A stretch of DNA of 64,000 nucleotides from contig OX442314.1 in the NCBI GenBank assembly GCA_949358305.1, forward strand, positions 35,521,608-35,585,607, given 5' to 3'. The notes under the pieces were generated by a model. That model had not been told where the DNA came from. It did not search any database and saw nothing but the letters and a program-made list of their open reading frames with translations. Every line of letters begins with the position of its first letter. The stretch's first letter is position 1. Source of the stretch: Strigamia acuminata (lineage: Eukaryota > Arthropoda > Chilopoda > Geophilomorpha > Linotaeniidae). A program made the position numbers and the translations under genes. Below, piece by piece: positions 52,701 to 64,000 of this stretch.

Positions 52701-53035
52701 ATTTTTATAAACAATGGGAAACTGAATCGCAAAAGGCTATACTGGTGCTGTGCTTTACTAAATAGATGTGGGACTGAAATGTCTATCTTTCTTCTGGAAA
52801 ATTGTCTCAGTCAATGTGCTGAACTCACGAAATCCCATGTCCGAACTGTCTGGGTAGAGGGCTGGTGCATTCCGCCTTCCCCACACAGTAAAGCAAAGAA
52901 GGATCTATTTTTATAAATAACGGAAAACTGACACGTAACAGGTTATACTGGTGCTGTGCTTTACTCAATAGATGTGGAACTGAAATGTCTATTTTCCTTC
53001 TAGCAAATTGTCTTAGTCAGTGTGCTGAAATAATT
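52701..53035 (+). repeat. FLYWCH-like tandem pair (copy 2)
   Basis: Same two units and same intervening TAA as at 27911-28245. Confidence 0.4.
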
Positions 53036-53689
53036 GTAGAACTTTACAGAACAGATCTTTCATGTGGAAATATCAGTGTTGAAGATTCAACTGCAACCAG
53101 CACAAGTGAGCATCTTATGCACCAATTGTTGACTTTAGGAAACAGTCACACAATAATATGTAACACAAATTCCATTCCAAGACATTTAATGCACAATAGT
53201 TTTTGAAAAAATTCAGAGAATTATATTTATGAGTTTTTCAATCATCCTTCAATCAAGGTTAATAATTCAAAAGGAATTTTTTTTTAAATAAAATTTTTTC
53301 AAAAAATTATTTTCGAAGAATTTTTCTAATGTTACAAAAGTCAAATTGGAAAAACACATAAATAGGTTCCGCCTATTTAATGCCGTTAATAATGGCTAGA
53401 GATTTTTTTTGTCATTAACAAATATCATAATTGGCATATACGTATAATGGACAGCAATGCACTATTGTCATGTCAGACTGTGATGAAAAAGATTGCGATG
53501 AGCAAAAGAAATAAACTGACACATTTTTGTAACGTATCTCATTTCATGGTGCTTGATGACACCCTTAACATTTCTACTGTGTGGGATCTCATGTCCATCA
53601 GGGTACAATGAATTCAGTTGAAGAATCGCTGGTACAGATATTATTTCAAAGAATCAACAACATCCAAATTTAATGTGGGAAAATGTGTT

Positions 53690-54210
53690 TTTCATTTCAT
53701 TTCATTTCACAATGTCAAAAACCAAAACTGATGACCTTTCACCAGCCATTGACCCGCCACAAGTGGTTTATTGTTGGGGGTCTTCATCTATCATCTCAAT
53801 GTCCCCCTTGACGAAGTTAAAGGAAAAATGCAAGAATTTGGAAAAATCTCCAATTGCGAGAGAGAGACAGCTTGCCTGGGAATAAAGACAGGTAACATTC
53901 GAATAAAAATGACCATAAGAATTGATTTACCACAGAGAATCGGCCACGTGGGTCGAACTATACACCGGAACATGGCAGTCGTTTGCAATTACTGCAAACA
54001 GACGGGCCACCAAATTGCCAATTGTGTGAAAACAACGGTCTGCTACAATTGCAATGAGCGGGGTCACCACAGCAGAACTTGCCAAAAGCCATGCTAACAC
54101 TGCACGGATCTAAGCCACACCTCTGCAAATTGCCCAAAGAAAACAAAGGAAGCAACTTACAAGACTGACAAAAAAGACAACAAAAGGGCCGTGGCAAACC
54201 AAAAATAAAA
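53690..54210 (+). pseudogene. Zinc-knuckle ORF1/gag-like remnant (copy 2)
   Basis: Same two complete CCHC knuckles and same TAA before the third as in copy 1. One substitution downstream (54237 region) distinguishes the copies. Confidence 0.65.
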
Positions 54211-54635
54211 AGGGAGCAAAAGCACAACACTGGATGGAGACGGCACTGCTGTGTTCTCTCCCCCACGTAAACTTGGATTTTTATTGCTTTGTTGTTTGTG
54301 ATGCTGCCTTTGGTCAGCACTCCCTCATTTTTGACCCTCAATAAAACGCACTTCACTGTTCTTGTCAAACCAAACCAGTGTCCAGTTATTTAGCTCGTAC
54401 CGCAAATGGGATCTTAGTGTTCAAACACACCAGGCACCACGACCGATGAAATAGAATCAAGAAATGGATGATGTACGTCTCTTATGTGCATTGCAAAATT
54501 TCTATTACAATGTATTTCAAATTTGTTTTAGCTATAAACTTGACGAGACCCACTTGAAAATTAAAATACCATAAATATTCATAGATCGTAGATTAGAATA
54601 TATGAAATGCAGTCTAATATCGATTAAATGTCATT

Positions 54636-54988
54636 TTTTGGCAAATGCTACACTCATGCAGGCTTACAATACCAAATTTTTGCATGAAATTTCGTTTCTG
54701 GTAAATGCTACATTCATGCAGGCTTACAATACCAAAAATTACGCATGAAACTTCGTTTCTGGTAAATGCTACACATGCAGGCTAACAATACCAAATTTGT
54801 GCATAAAATTTCGTTTTTGGTAAATGCTACACATGCAGGCTAACAATACCAAATTTGTGCATAAAATTTCGTTTTTAGTAAATGCTACACATGCAGGCTA
54901 ACAATACCAAATTTGTGCATAAAATTTCGTTTTTGGTAAACGCTACACATGCAGGCTTACAATACCAAATATTATGGATGAAATTTCA
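54636..54988. repeat. 58-bp minisatellite, about 6 units (copy 2)
   Basis: One more unit than copy 1. The extra unit near 54820-54880 carries TTTTTAGTAAATG, differing by one base from its neighbours. Confidence 0.9.
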
Positions 54989-55759
54989 TTTTTGGCAAAT
55001 ACTACACTCATTTAATAAAATGCAGTCTTCCACAACCCAAATCATATTGTGTCAAATTAAGACACAAAATCCATAAAAAGTAAAACAAAAATTTCCAAAC
55101 AAATAAATAAGAGAGATTGGACCAGAACATGGAAACTTCAAACCAGTAATTTCAAGAATTCGAACAAAAATAAGAATCCAAATTCCAACACCAGAGCTCT
55201 CATTCAGTACCACTGGAACGATGCCCAGGGTCCAGGGGCAACCACGAGGAGGTAGAGTTGGATTTGCTGCCCCTAATACATTTTTTTAAATAGGCAGCGA
55301 CTATACGTTCGCTGTGATTGATTGAGATTGATTGATTTCCCCCTTGACCCCCCCAAACTTAACCTTACCTTGGTTAAACCACGCAGACCGTACGTATTAA
55401 TTTAAATACTAGCTGTTCACCCGCAGAGCCATAAATCACTCAAAACCATAGATCAAACAAATGTAAAAATACATTTTTGCATAAACCACACAAAAATGCA
55501 ACCCAAATCCAAACCACACCAAACCAAAACAGAATCAAACCCAACGCCAATCCGGCCAATACCCAAACACAATCAAACCCAAAATTTAACCAAAACCCAA
55601 CGCCAATGCAGCCAATACAATTTTGGCCCAAACCAAACCAGACCAAAACCCAAATGCCACTGCAGCCACCCGCAAAGACCCGCATAAACCCGCATAGACC
55701 CCGCATAGATCCGGCATTTTGAATAATTGTGATGAAATTACATCACAATTCACTGAATC

Positions 55760-56061
55760 CACGACTATTCATCGCGCGACCATTCATCGGCGCTAAGTCA
55801 TCGCGCGGCTAAGTCATCGCGCAGCCAACTCATCGCGACATAAAACGGCACTAATAATAACACTAAAACCCCAAGAAGGGCTAACAAGGGGGGGCGCAGC
55901 CCCCCCTTGACCCCCCGCGAACCTCACCTTGCTGGTTTTTTTATGCAAACCACTTCTTTGAGCCAACTTGTCGTGAGTTGGTCACGCGATGAGTTGGTCA
56001 CGCGATGAGTTGGCCGCGCGATGACTTAGCGCCGATGAATGGTCGCGCGATGAATAGTCGC
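55760..56061. repeat. Long inverted repeat with CATCGCGCGA modules
   Basis: Left arm about 55760-55840, right arm 55965-56061. At least 48 bp pair perfectly, including GACTATTCATCGCGCGACCA. The module (C/A)TCATCGCGCG recurs several times in each arm. The loop holds a GGGGGGGCGCAGCCCCCCC palindrome near 55890. Confidence 0.9.
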
Positions 56062-56090
56062 CGTACCAATTCACTCAACCAAATGTTTTT

Positions 56091-56250
56091 TTTACCCGCT
56101 ATTTTATGTTTTTACCCGCTATTTTATGTTTTTACCCGCTATTTTGTGTTTTTACCCGCTATTTTATGTTTTTACCCGCTATTTTATGTTTTTACCCGCT
56201 ATTTTCCCATATTAACCCGCTATTTTCTCCGATTTACCCGCTATTTTGTT
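56091..56250. repeat. 20-bp tandem array
   Basis: About eight units of ATGTTTTTACCCGCTATTTT, the last ones diverged. Confidence 0.95.
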
Positions 56251-56480
56251 TTGTTTTATTATGCAATCACTTTTTTCAATTTTTTGGATAAAATTACCCA
56301 AAAAAGTTTGTTTTTTTCAAATTAAACGCCAACCATAAGTCAGATCAAAAAGTTATTGCCACCATCGTTTTCAGCGGAATTTTCTACTCTGGAAACATGT
56401 TTCAAACATTTTTTTTGGTGAATTTTACAAATTTTGGGTTTTTACATGGTGAAATTTAAATTTTGCATAAATTTTTCAAT

Positions 56481-56836
56481 CGGTCGCCCGCTAAGATGGC
56501 CCGAATCGGCACTTTTCCTCGCCCGAATCAAAAAGTAAAATATACAGGCTTGTGCAGAATTGTCTCCTCTTCAAAATGAGCTTAGTTCCAGAATTTTCGG
56601 ACCTCATCTTGACATAGAAAACAATAAAAAACGATACGGGACGAACATTTAGGCCTGAATTTCCATTCGGGCACCCGCTAAAATCGCCCTGAATCGGTAC
56701 TTTTTTCACCCGAATGGAAATAAAAAATATACAGCCTGATGTGAAATTGTCCCCTCTTTCCAATGGTCTTGGTTTCAGAATGTATAAATCTTTTTTCGAC
56801 GTAGAAAAGGTCAAAAAACGAATCGAAGCGAACATT
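56481..56836. repeat. Diverged 175-bp direct repeat
   Basis: 56481-56650 and 56664-56836 share CACCCGCTAA.AT.GCCC.GAATCGG, a TATACAG phrase and a terminal GCGAACATT-like end. Confidence 0.7.
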
Positions 56837-59492
56837 ACAGGACTATTGGTACGAACGGCTCCCGTCAGGTGGCGCTGCGGTCTACATAAATTGCCGTAAT
56901 TTCGCCTTTTCTCCCTTTTAACGATAATTAATGTTTGTTTTCTCTTCATTAATAAGTAGAAAACGTAAAAATAGACCGGAATAATCTAATTTCCAAACTG
57001 AAAAGTCGTTTTAAACAATTTATTCATCAGGTGAACATACGACGCACCGTTCTATTACATCTCACCAACATCCCACTATATAAGCCAAACTGATAGTATC
57101 TATGGTTGTACTGCTTCAGCATACTAATTGCTGAAACACTCAAATACAATGGAAATTGGTAGTTTTGATTGAAAAATCAACAGAATTTATTTAAAAAAAA
57201 AAAATGACAAAACAGGAAGTGTTGAAATTGGTGGCCATCTTGACGTTACACATTACCGGAAGATACCGCCAACAGGTGGCGCCACTTTCGGAAAAAAACC
57301 ACAAAAAATGACGCATTTCCGGTTCCGGCATTACGAAAAAAGTTACACTTCCGGAAGTGCTAACTCTCACGCAGAGACTGACTTCTCCTCTTTAGTATGG
57401 AGTTTAATAATAATAATAATTAATAACTATGGAAAAAAAGTAGGAGGAAAAAAATAAAAAAAACACGATAAAAAAACAATAAAATAAGAAAAAACGAGAA
57501 GAAAACGAGAGAAAAACTAAAAATAGAATTGAAATTGTTGGTGTAAGTCGTAAAACTGGAAATCGGAGAGCATTCACGAGGTCACTTCACCCCTTCCTTG
57601 GTAGTGCGCCATTACGAATCACATCGCTTCATCAAAATAATTCGTTCCATCGTAGCCACTTTCTTTTAAATAAACTTCATGAAACAAACGTATTCTAGAA
57701 GAACGAAAAAAAATATATAAAATAGTACAGTTAGATGAAAAAGAGGATAGTTTTTACGACTGTTTTAACAAGACTTGCCTTCATCAACGCAGCCAACGTA
57801 AAAATGGCGGCACGGGAAACAACGGACTGAAATGAACGGACTGAAATGAAACATTTTTACCTTCAAATGAATCGATTACACTTTGCGAAAGCACCGAAAT
57901 AAAATCGCCACGAACCTGATGAATACGTCCATATAAACAACTGAATCGATGACAAATGATTCGGGAGATATCTCGCAGAATTCTTTCGGAGTTTGAGCAG
58001 CCAGCAGCCAAACGACGCGCACAGCAATGGAGAAGAGACAGAAGGGCGTTGTTGGGCGATTCCACTGTGGAAACAGCGAAGATGCGTCAGTAGTCATCAC
58101 TTCTCAATACTGTAATCTTTGACCGATTTTGATTACGCTGATGCCTTGGCGGATGTGATAAAACCCGAAGGAGACAAGATTCTTTCTGTATCATTGAATC
58201 GTGTTTCATCAAAACGAAAATTCCTGCATAACAAGCAGCTCCGAGTACAAAAACGAAAAGATTACATCGATAAGTTATATTGACGGAGAATTTAAATTCC
58301 AAATCAATGATTTTTGCTCAAAAAATTCAACAGTAATATATTATTGCACTTTTATTTCCGTTTCATCACACTGGCAATCCGATATGCTGTGCAGTCTGGA
58401 GGGCAAAGGGCAAATTAGGGGAGCTCGTGGGAAACACGTGATAATCATCAGTGAGCGGTGAAATAGAAGTTGGATGAAATTATTTTTGCAATAAAATCCA
58501 ATTTTTGCACCAAAAAGATCTAAAATACCGTACCATTAATACTAAATCAACACTTCGTTCGCGTAAAGTACGTAAAGGAAAAGAATCGTCAGGCTGCCGC
58601 CTGTCCAAAATAATTAATCTACTAGTATATTCGTTCAACGTCCTTGTTATTCTCTTGGTGATATAACTTTCCTGTCTGTATGTTTATGAAACTCATCTTT
58701 CAACCTAAAAAAGTCGATTTAAGCACGAAAAAAGCACATAAGTTGAGCACTATTTTCTACCCCCTGCGTTGTTTATTTCAGTGTTGAAAGGGATACGAGA
58801 TCAGTTGCCTTTGCAGAGGAATATGATTGTTCCGCCCAACCTGTACAGATATTACAGTCGAGTTATTGTCCAACCGTTTGCGACAGTTGGTCGACTGCGA
58901 CTGGCTATCCACATTCCATTATGATCCGTGAATGGGGCATTTGAAGTTTACAGAGTTTTACCAATTCCTGTATTAGACCAGGTAACGGGGTTCTCGGTTT
59001 CCAATGGTCATTTCGCATGAATTCATTGGGATTGCAGAGAAAGTTCAGGCTTACATATTGCTAGATGGATATAATGTCTCGAAGTGTGAGGACACTGTGT
59101 CATTTTGGCACATTCATTGTCCAGCTGTGAATTTTCCTTGTATAAATAAGTATTGTGACAAGAAGGTCATGAAGGGAGAGTGACTCGTTTTTCGTTCTGT
59201 TAGTACGGAAAGAGATTGGGCATATCACTTGCCCAGCAAGGGAAAATGACCATGACCTGCTATTAGAGAGGCGAGAAAGAGAAGAAGACAGTTCTCACTA
59301 AGGCTTTAGACACAAGTATCTTGAAGGTCCCACCAGGATGTAAATTATTTGGTTTAAGATTCCAGTTATATTCTTTTTTTGAAGGTTGTAGTTTAAAAAT
59401 TGTAAAGGCTAGCGAAGGGAACGTTAATGTGTCCAGAATTTTGGACCCAGAGGAGATACAACTTAAAGAGAAACAAAATCATTCTTGAATAA

Positions 59493-59916
59493 GGGGCCGT
59501 CCATAAATTACATAACGCCTTAAGGGGGAGAGGGGGTTTCAAATTTTGTTACCAGTTGTTATGACGGGGGAGGGGGGGGGGGGGGGTTTGCAATAATGTT
59601 ACGTAACATTATTGAAAATTTTAACATTGAAAAAACAAAAGTTTGCTTTGGGAAGAAGTAGTTTAAAAAGTCAAAAATACCTAAATTCATAAAAATTAAA
59701 TTTTTAAAATGTCATTTTTAAATTAAAAATTAAAAATTTTAAATTTTAAATTAAAATTACTGAATTTGTATCAAAATTGGGGGGGGGGGGGGGGTGGTCA
59801 GTTTTGTTACGTAATTTTCGAGGGGGGGTGTGCGGATTTGTTACGACCTTGTTACAGGGGGGGGGAGGGGGTCTAAAAACGCAAAAATTTGCGTTACGTA
59901 ATTTATGGACGGCCCC
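59493..59916. mobile_element. Harbinger-type MITE (copy 2)
   Basis: Same TAA duplication and ends as at 32632; one base longer in the G-runs. Confidence 0.88.
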
Positions 59917-60086
59917 TAAGGGGGACCCTGTTGGAAAGAGTAGATGTAGAAGTAGATGGAGTCAAATTAGGAAAGATTAGAGAACAGCTGGCGGAGTTGG
60001 AAAAAGATGACATAGAGAACTCGGATTTCGACATATTGGGACCAGTGGAGGGAAGTATTTTTAGAATAGGGTCATGTATAATTATA

Positions 60087-60407
60087 GAAGTCGGGTCATT
60101 TCCTCGAATCCCGTTACATCGAAATTTCGATGAAACGGTACAGTAAAAAAAATCCAAAAACCAAAAACCTAACCTAACCGGACCTAACCTGACCTGACCT
60201 AACCTAACCTGACCTGACACAACCTAACACAACCTAACCTAACCACATAGCCACGCAAATAACATCCCCAATGATGGCCGAAAATTCGATGAAACGTACC
60301 GAGTGGAATTTAGAATTAGATGAAACGACCCCCGTTTTCGCACATTTCAAAAAACGCAAAAAAAAGAGAATTCGATGAAACGGGATTCGAGGAAATGACC
60401 CGACCCG
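60087..60407. mobile_element. MITE with 9-bp duplication (copy 2)
   Basis: Same ATAATTATA duplication (60078-60086, 60408-60416); 10 bp shorter than copy 1 through loss of one ACCTAACACA unit. Confidence 0.75.
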
Positions 60408-60770
60408 ATAATTATACTCGTACGTTGGTGTAGAAATGAGACCATTGGTAAAATGATCGGGAGGAGTGTGGTATATATTGCGGTTTTGAAATTATTTATT
60501 GGACTTTAATTATTTAAATGAAAATATCAGAGTTAACTAATTATTACGGTGTCTTTTATATATTTATTGGATTTAATTTTAAGATTTCATGAGTCATATA
60601 TAAATGAATGTTTTTTTTAGAATAGCAAGTGACTTTATTATGCCTTAGGATTTTGCACAGGATGTACATCCTGCCGAGTGCAGTGACAAATCAGTTCAAG
60701 TCTCCATTTTATCAAACTTAGTCATGTCAATGTTTCTCCTTGTAAAACCACAAAAAACCTGGATAAACCT

Positions 60771-61163
60771 GTGACTTTTGATAAGTATTTTTGTACTTTT
60801 AGTGTTGTTAGCAAAGCAACATTACATTTTATCAATTCATGCAATCAAGCCATTTTGGTTGTGTCATACATCAGTCTTGCTCAAAGCAGCCAGCTTAGAG
60901 ACAGACATCCTTTGAGAAGTAGAAGCAGACGATCGACGACGAAAATTGTAAGTTGATTGTGTCAATTGCGCATGTCAATATTTGTGATTATAGGATCATA
61001 AAAATATGATTTATTTATTGAACTCATAGCTCGAGATGTTTATGGTATGGCTTGCCAGACTAGTGACGACTGTGATTCGGAATATTGTTTTGCAGCCCCA
61101 TTGTCAAAAGGTGCGTGTGTAGCTGCATCTTTTCCGATGAGTTTTCTGTTAGGGACAACGTGA
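60771..61163 (+). CDS. Candidate secreted Cys-rich exons (copy 2)
   Basis: Second copy of 33919-34311 with the same splice-like borders. No differences noticed in the Cys-containing part. Confidence 0.35.
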
Positions 61164-62780
61164 CAATCCCTACAAATGAAGATAAATAAAAGATAATATT
61201 TCATTTCAGTTTAAGTTATACATTTATTTTCTATTAAATATTTATATGAGTCCTAGGCATGATAAGCGAGCCTCTGGCTCGTGGCCATAAGTATTTTTCT
61301 GGTTTAATTAATAATATTATACTCCTGTCGCCAGCTTGGATGAGTCACTGCACAGTGAAGCCAAGAATGAGCGACATATTATTCTACTTCCCCCAGTAAT
61401 GTTTACAAACATTAGAGAGTGACCTTGCAAGGCCAAGAGAACTCTTGTCCCCTTATCCACTCCCCCTGTTTACATTCTAATGAGGTATTTGCTTTGTGAA
61501 GCTTTCCCGCTTCATACTAATGAGATGACCCTCATTTGTTATTGGTTTGCTTACCCCATTGGTGCCATACCAATGAGGTATTGTTTGTTTGTCAATATAA
61601 GCTCTGTTTAGAGCTCACTCTGGGATTTTTGCCCTTTATATTTGACTATGATACTTTGTTTTAAACCTCTGGTTTGACATTTTATTTGTGCGTCAAAATA
61701 TTGACGCACTAATCTGGTTTAGTTGTTGTGCCCTACGACCAACATCCAAGCTTATTTGGTATTTGATTACTGGGTTGAGATGTAAAACCTCTTGTGGCTA
61801 AGACCCATGAGAGGTAGGATGGCACTGGAGGTGTATAGAATAGGTTTTGTTGCCTCAACTCCAACTTTGCCACCCTGGCTTTGTTGGTGGATGTTCCCGC
61901 CAAGTTCCCGTACTCCGTTTGAACTGGATTCAATGACCCTGGACCGCGGAAACAAAGTGCTAGTAAGCCTTATTTTGATTATTGCTCTTAAATTCGTGAT
62001 TAGAATTACTTCTGTGGATTTCCACTGAAGTGGTCAATCGTTGCTAGATTAAGGGAAATATTAAATCGGCTTAGTCCTTTTGTTGTCCATTGTTAGTCAA
62101 TCAATCCTTCCACTTGCTATAAGAACTTGATATAATTTAAACAATTAAGTTCTAGGCAGCATTGACTTTCTTCAAAGTCAATGCATTGTTTGTGACGACA
62201 TCTTTATTGAAGCCACACCGAACCGAATTGCAATCAAAGCCTTGATTGAGTGCTCCAGTTTTGTCAGCGTATTTACCTTTTAATATGTCTTTGTATTACC
62301 CCAATTCCATTGGAGGCTTTGTATATAGCGCTGATTGATTAATAATGTTTATATGTATATATTTTGGATTACGGTTTTAGTAATTATTTGGACTTGCTAA
62401 TAAATTAGCTTTATTATAGTTTACACACTTGTGTTGGCTCAATATTATTCATAGTTAACTACTTTCATCTATCAATTTCATTGTCGCTTTATAGTACGAA
62501 GTCAGATATTTATTTCCATTTCTTTAGGCTACTTCACATGTTTATTCCTTTCTAGCCCTTAGACTAATTGTGGTCACTTGTCCAGTGACCCCCCTTAACC
62601 TCTCAAGTGACTCACATCACTCAAGAGATCCTTTTCCCGCCTTTACTGTAATTGCCATTGCAGTGCAGTCTACCCCAACTCCTTGGATATTCCTTTATAT
62701 CAACCCTTAATTTATTCATGCCTATTTTATCTCGTCACAAACTTGTGTACTCTGTTCGTAGCCAGACTGCAGACACATTA

Positions 62781-63146
62781 TCAACTAATGGAAGAAGACA
62801 GAGTCCAAAGAATAACCGCACGAGGCGAATCATCGGACCAATGGGAATTTCCGGTGTCACACGAGAGGACAGATCGCTATGAGACGGTGCCCCGAGGAGT
62901 ACGGGTTACGCCTGAAGAACCGCGCTGGTCAACCGGATGGGGACGAGCAGTTTGAAGACATGGCCCGACCCCAAGACTGGGAAGACTCGTCGTAGAAGTG
63001 GCTCCGTCTGAGCGACGTGAGACCATAGTAGAAGAACGGAGGAGGGAGGAGCGCCGACGGGAAGAAGAGCGACTTCAAATGGAGCAAGACAATGCATTGG
63101 CCGCCTATGAGCTGGCCTTGGAGGAGGATAAAGAAGCTCCTCTGTA
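62781..63146 (+). pseudogene. Coiled-coil ORF of an LTR element (copy 2)
   Basis: Same two frames and frameshift as 35929-36294. Confidence 0.35.
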
Positions 63147-63315
63147 GGGACAGGAATAATAGAAGGGTTTTATCTTCTCTTTTTTTATTACTCTATTTGT
63201 ATTTCTTTATTGTATTTGAGAGTTAGTATGTTAAAATATCTATTCTTTTTTTTTCTTACTATATATCTATATTATATTTAAGGATTTAATTATGTTTAAA
63301 GAGTATCTTTAAATT

Positions 63316-63566
63316 TAAGGGGGGGGGGGGAGAGTGTGAGATTTGTATTTTTGTTATTTCTCTTTTTTTAATATTTTCTAATTGTTAGTAATAATATCCT
63401 AGAAGTGTTAGATTCCTTTTTCTTTATGTGTCATTTGAATATTGCTTAGTCATAGTATAGTGTATCCAGAGTTTGTGTGTGTCATTTTTTTCGAATATCA
63501 TTTTTCTTTATATTAGTTTACTTTTTCGATTGAATTTATATTACTAGTTTAGTTGCTGTTTGCGCT
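63316..63566 (+). mobile_element. Polypurine tract and 3' LTR start (copy 2)
   Basis: Equivalent of 36464-36714: G-run, then TGTGAGATTTG at 63335. Confidence 0.4.
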
Positions 63567-63958
63567 TTGCAAAATAAACATCTAAAAACAAAATTGTGCC
63601 CAGGAGACTCTAAATTCATTTCTGCAACTTGGTTTTCATTAACCAAGACGGACCCACAGGAAGAGAAGACTGGAAACTTCACACAACCACAGGGAATCCA
63701 AGTTGCAGCGTTTATGTGTAGCATTGGTGAAGAAGCAGCAAGAATTTACGACACTTTGGCCTCACAGCAGCTCAGGCAGGAGTGTTAGCCACGGTACGAG
63801 TAGATGGCAAATTCAAAACTCACTTTGCACCAGCGCCAAACGAGTCATTTGTATGGTACCAATTCAACAAACTCACCCAAGCGCAAAATCAACCGTTCGA
63901 CGAATTTCTGACAACGGTTCATGCCGCCATGAGAGATTGCAGCTACGGGGAAAACTAA
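63567..63958 (+). pseudogene. Gypsy gag remnant (copy 2)
   Basis: Equivalent of 36715-37106 with the same frameshift and terminal TAA. Confidence 0.65.
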
Positions 63959-64000
63959 AAGACCTAAAACTGTGGAAAAGTGTCATTTTGGCTTTAGAGC

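Larger units (their letters stand above)
55409..57423 (+). mobile_element. 2.0-kb insertion present only in copy 2
   Basis: Copy 1 reads TTTAAATA|TAACTATGG; copy 2 has 2015 bp between these halves. The insert begins CTAGCTGTTCACCCGC and ends in TAATAATAATAATTAATAA, with no obvious target duplication longer than a base or two. It is composite: a CAAACC-rich segment, a long inverted repeat (55760-56061), a 20-bp tandem array (56091-56250) and a diverged 175-bp direct repeat (56481-56836). No transposase or RT frame. The (TAA)n end suggests non-LTR-type 3' tailing; alternatively it is a nested non-autonomous element. Confidence 0.75.
58735..60509 (+). pseudogene. Envelope-like gene remnant (copy 2)
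   Basis: Same structure and the same two MITEs as in copy 1. It has an additional TGA at about 59180 where copy 1 has CGA, shortening the cysteine-rich frame. Not expressible. Confidence 0.6.
52134..64000 (+). repeat. Large direct duplication, copy 2 (runs off the window)
   Basis: Copy of 27344-37148. The offset is 24790 bp at first, 24848 after an extra minisatellite unit, about 26861 after the 2.0-kb insertion, and 26852 after a 10-bp loss in the CCTAA array. Contents are as in copy 1. Confidence 0.95.

Noticed and set aside
55477-55722. Gln/Asn/Pro-rich ORFs on both strands
   Set aside because: Simple CAAACC-type repetition in the 2-kb insert makes every frame open; no evidence of a protein.
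56005-56325. 106-codon ORF with repeated FYPLFYVFTRYF-like pattern
   Set aside because: Direct translation of the 20-bp tandem array and inverted repeat, not a gene.

Overview
The window is eukaryotic, repeat-rich, AT-rich animal DNA, most likely arthropod. Reasons: genes are split by short introns with gt...ag borders (about 60-130 nt); host-type exons match animal families (cullin-5, kelch/KLHL10-like, trypsin-like protease, PC4, VWD/C8, sushi); the mobile elements are Ty3/gypsy, BEL/Pao, Copia, Tc1 and Harbinger with an insect-type envelope gene; and several arrays are built from CCTAA/TTAGG-like units, the arthropod telomere-type motif. There are no bacterial operons or CRISPR arrays. The species cannot be named from this sequence. 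Layout: 1-1271 is a cullin-5 coding exon on the minus strand that runs off the left edge. 1.3-9.6 kb is a patchwork of dispersed repeats (here called A, B and C), a gypsy RT fragment, a kelch exon copy and a BEL/Pao RT fragment. 9646-14367 is a complete, apparently intact gypsy element with matching 184-bp LTRs and a 5-bp target duplication. 14.4-27.3 kb holds second copies of repeats A, B and C, two Copia remnants, a Harbinger fragment, a tRNA-like sequence, a Tc1 element nested in a gypsy gag remnant, a TTAGG-like foldback and a second kelch exon copy. From 27344 to at least 37148 lies a block that is repeated almost perfectly at 52134-64000 (right edge). It carries zinc-knuckle and FLYWCH-like ORF remnants, a 58-bp minisatellite, an envelope-like gene interrupted by two MITEs, candidate secreted cysteine-rich exons, and LTR-retroelement parts. 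Between the two block copies are a third envelope-like copy, the 3' exons of a serine protease, Copia pieces, a PC4-domain gene end, a second Tc1 remnant, well-phased exons of a SWIM/YqaJ-type protein, a VWD-C8 gene with decayed sushi-like exons beyond it, and a zinc-finger ORF. Most coding potential belongs to mobile elements. The best host gene pieces are cullin-5, the protease, the PC4 gene and the VWD-C8 gene. The most informative signals are the young direct duplication with a 2.0-kb insertion in only one copy, the MITE with a 9-bp target duplication and a telomere-like core, and the kelch exon pair that differs by an intron. All calls were made by eye from translations and repeats; no database search was run.
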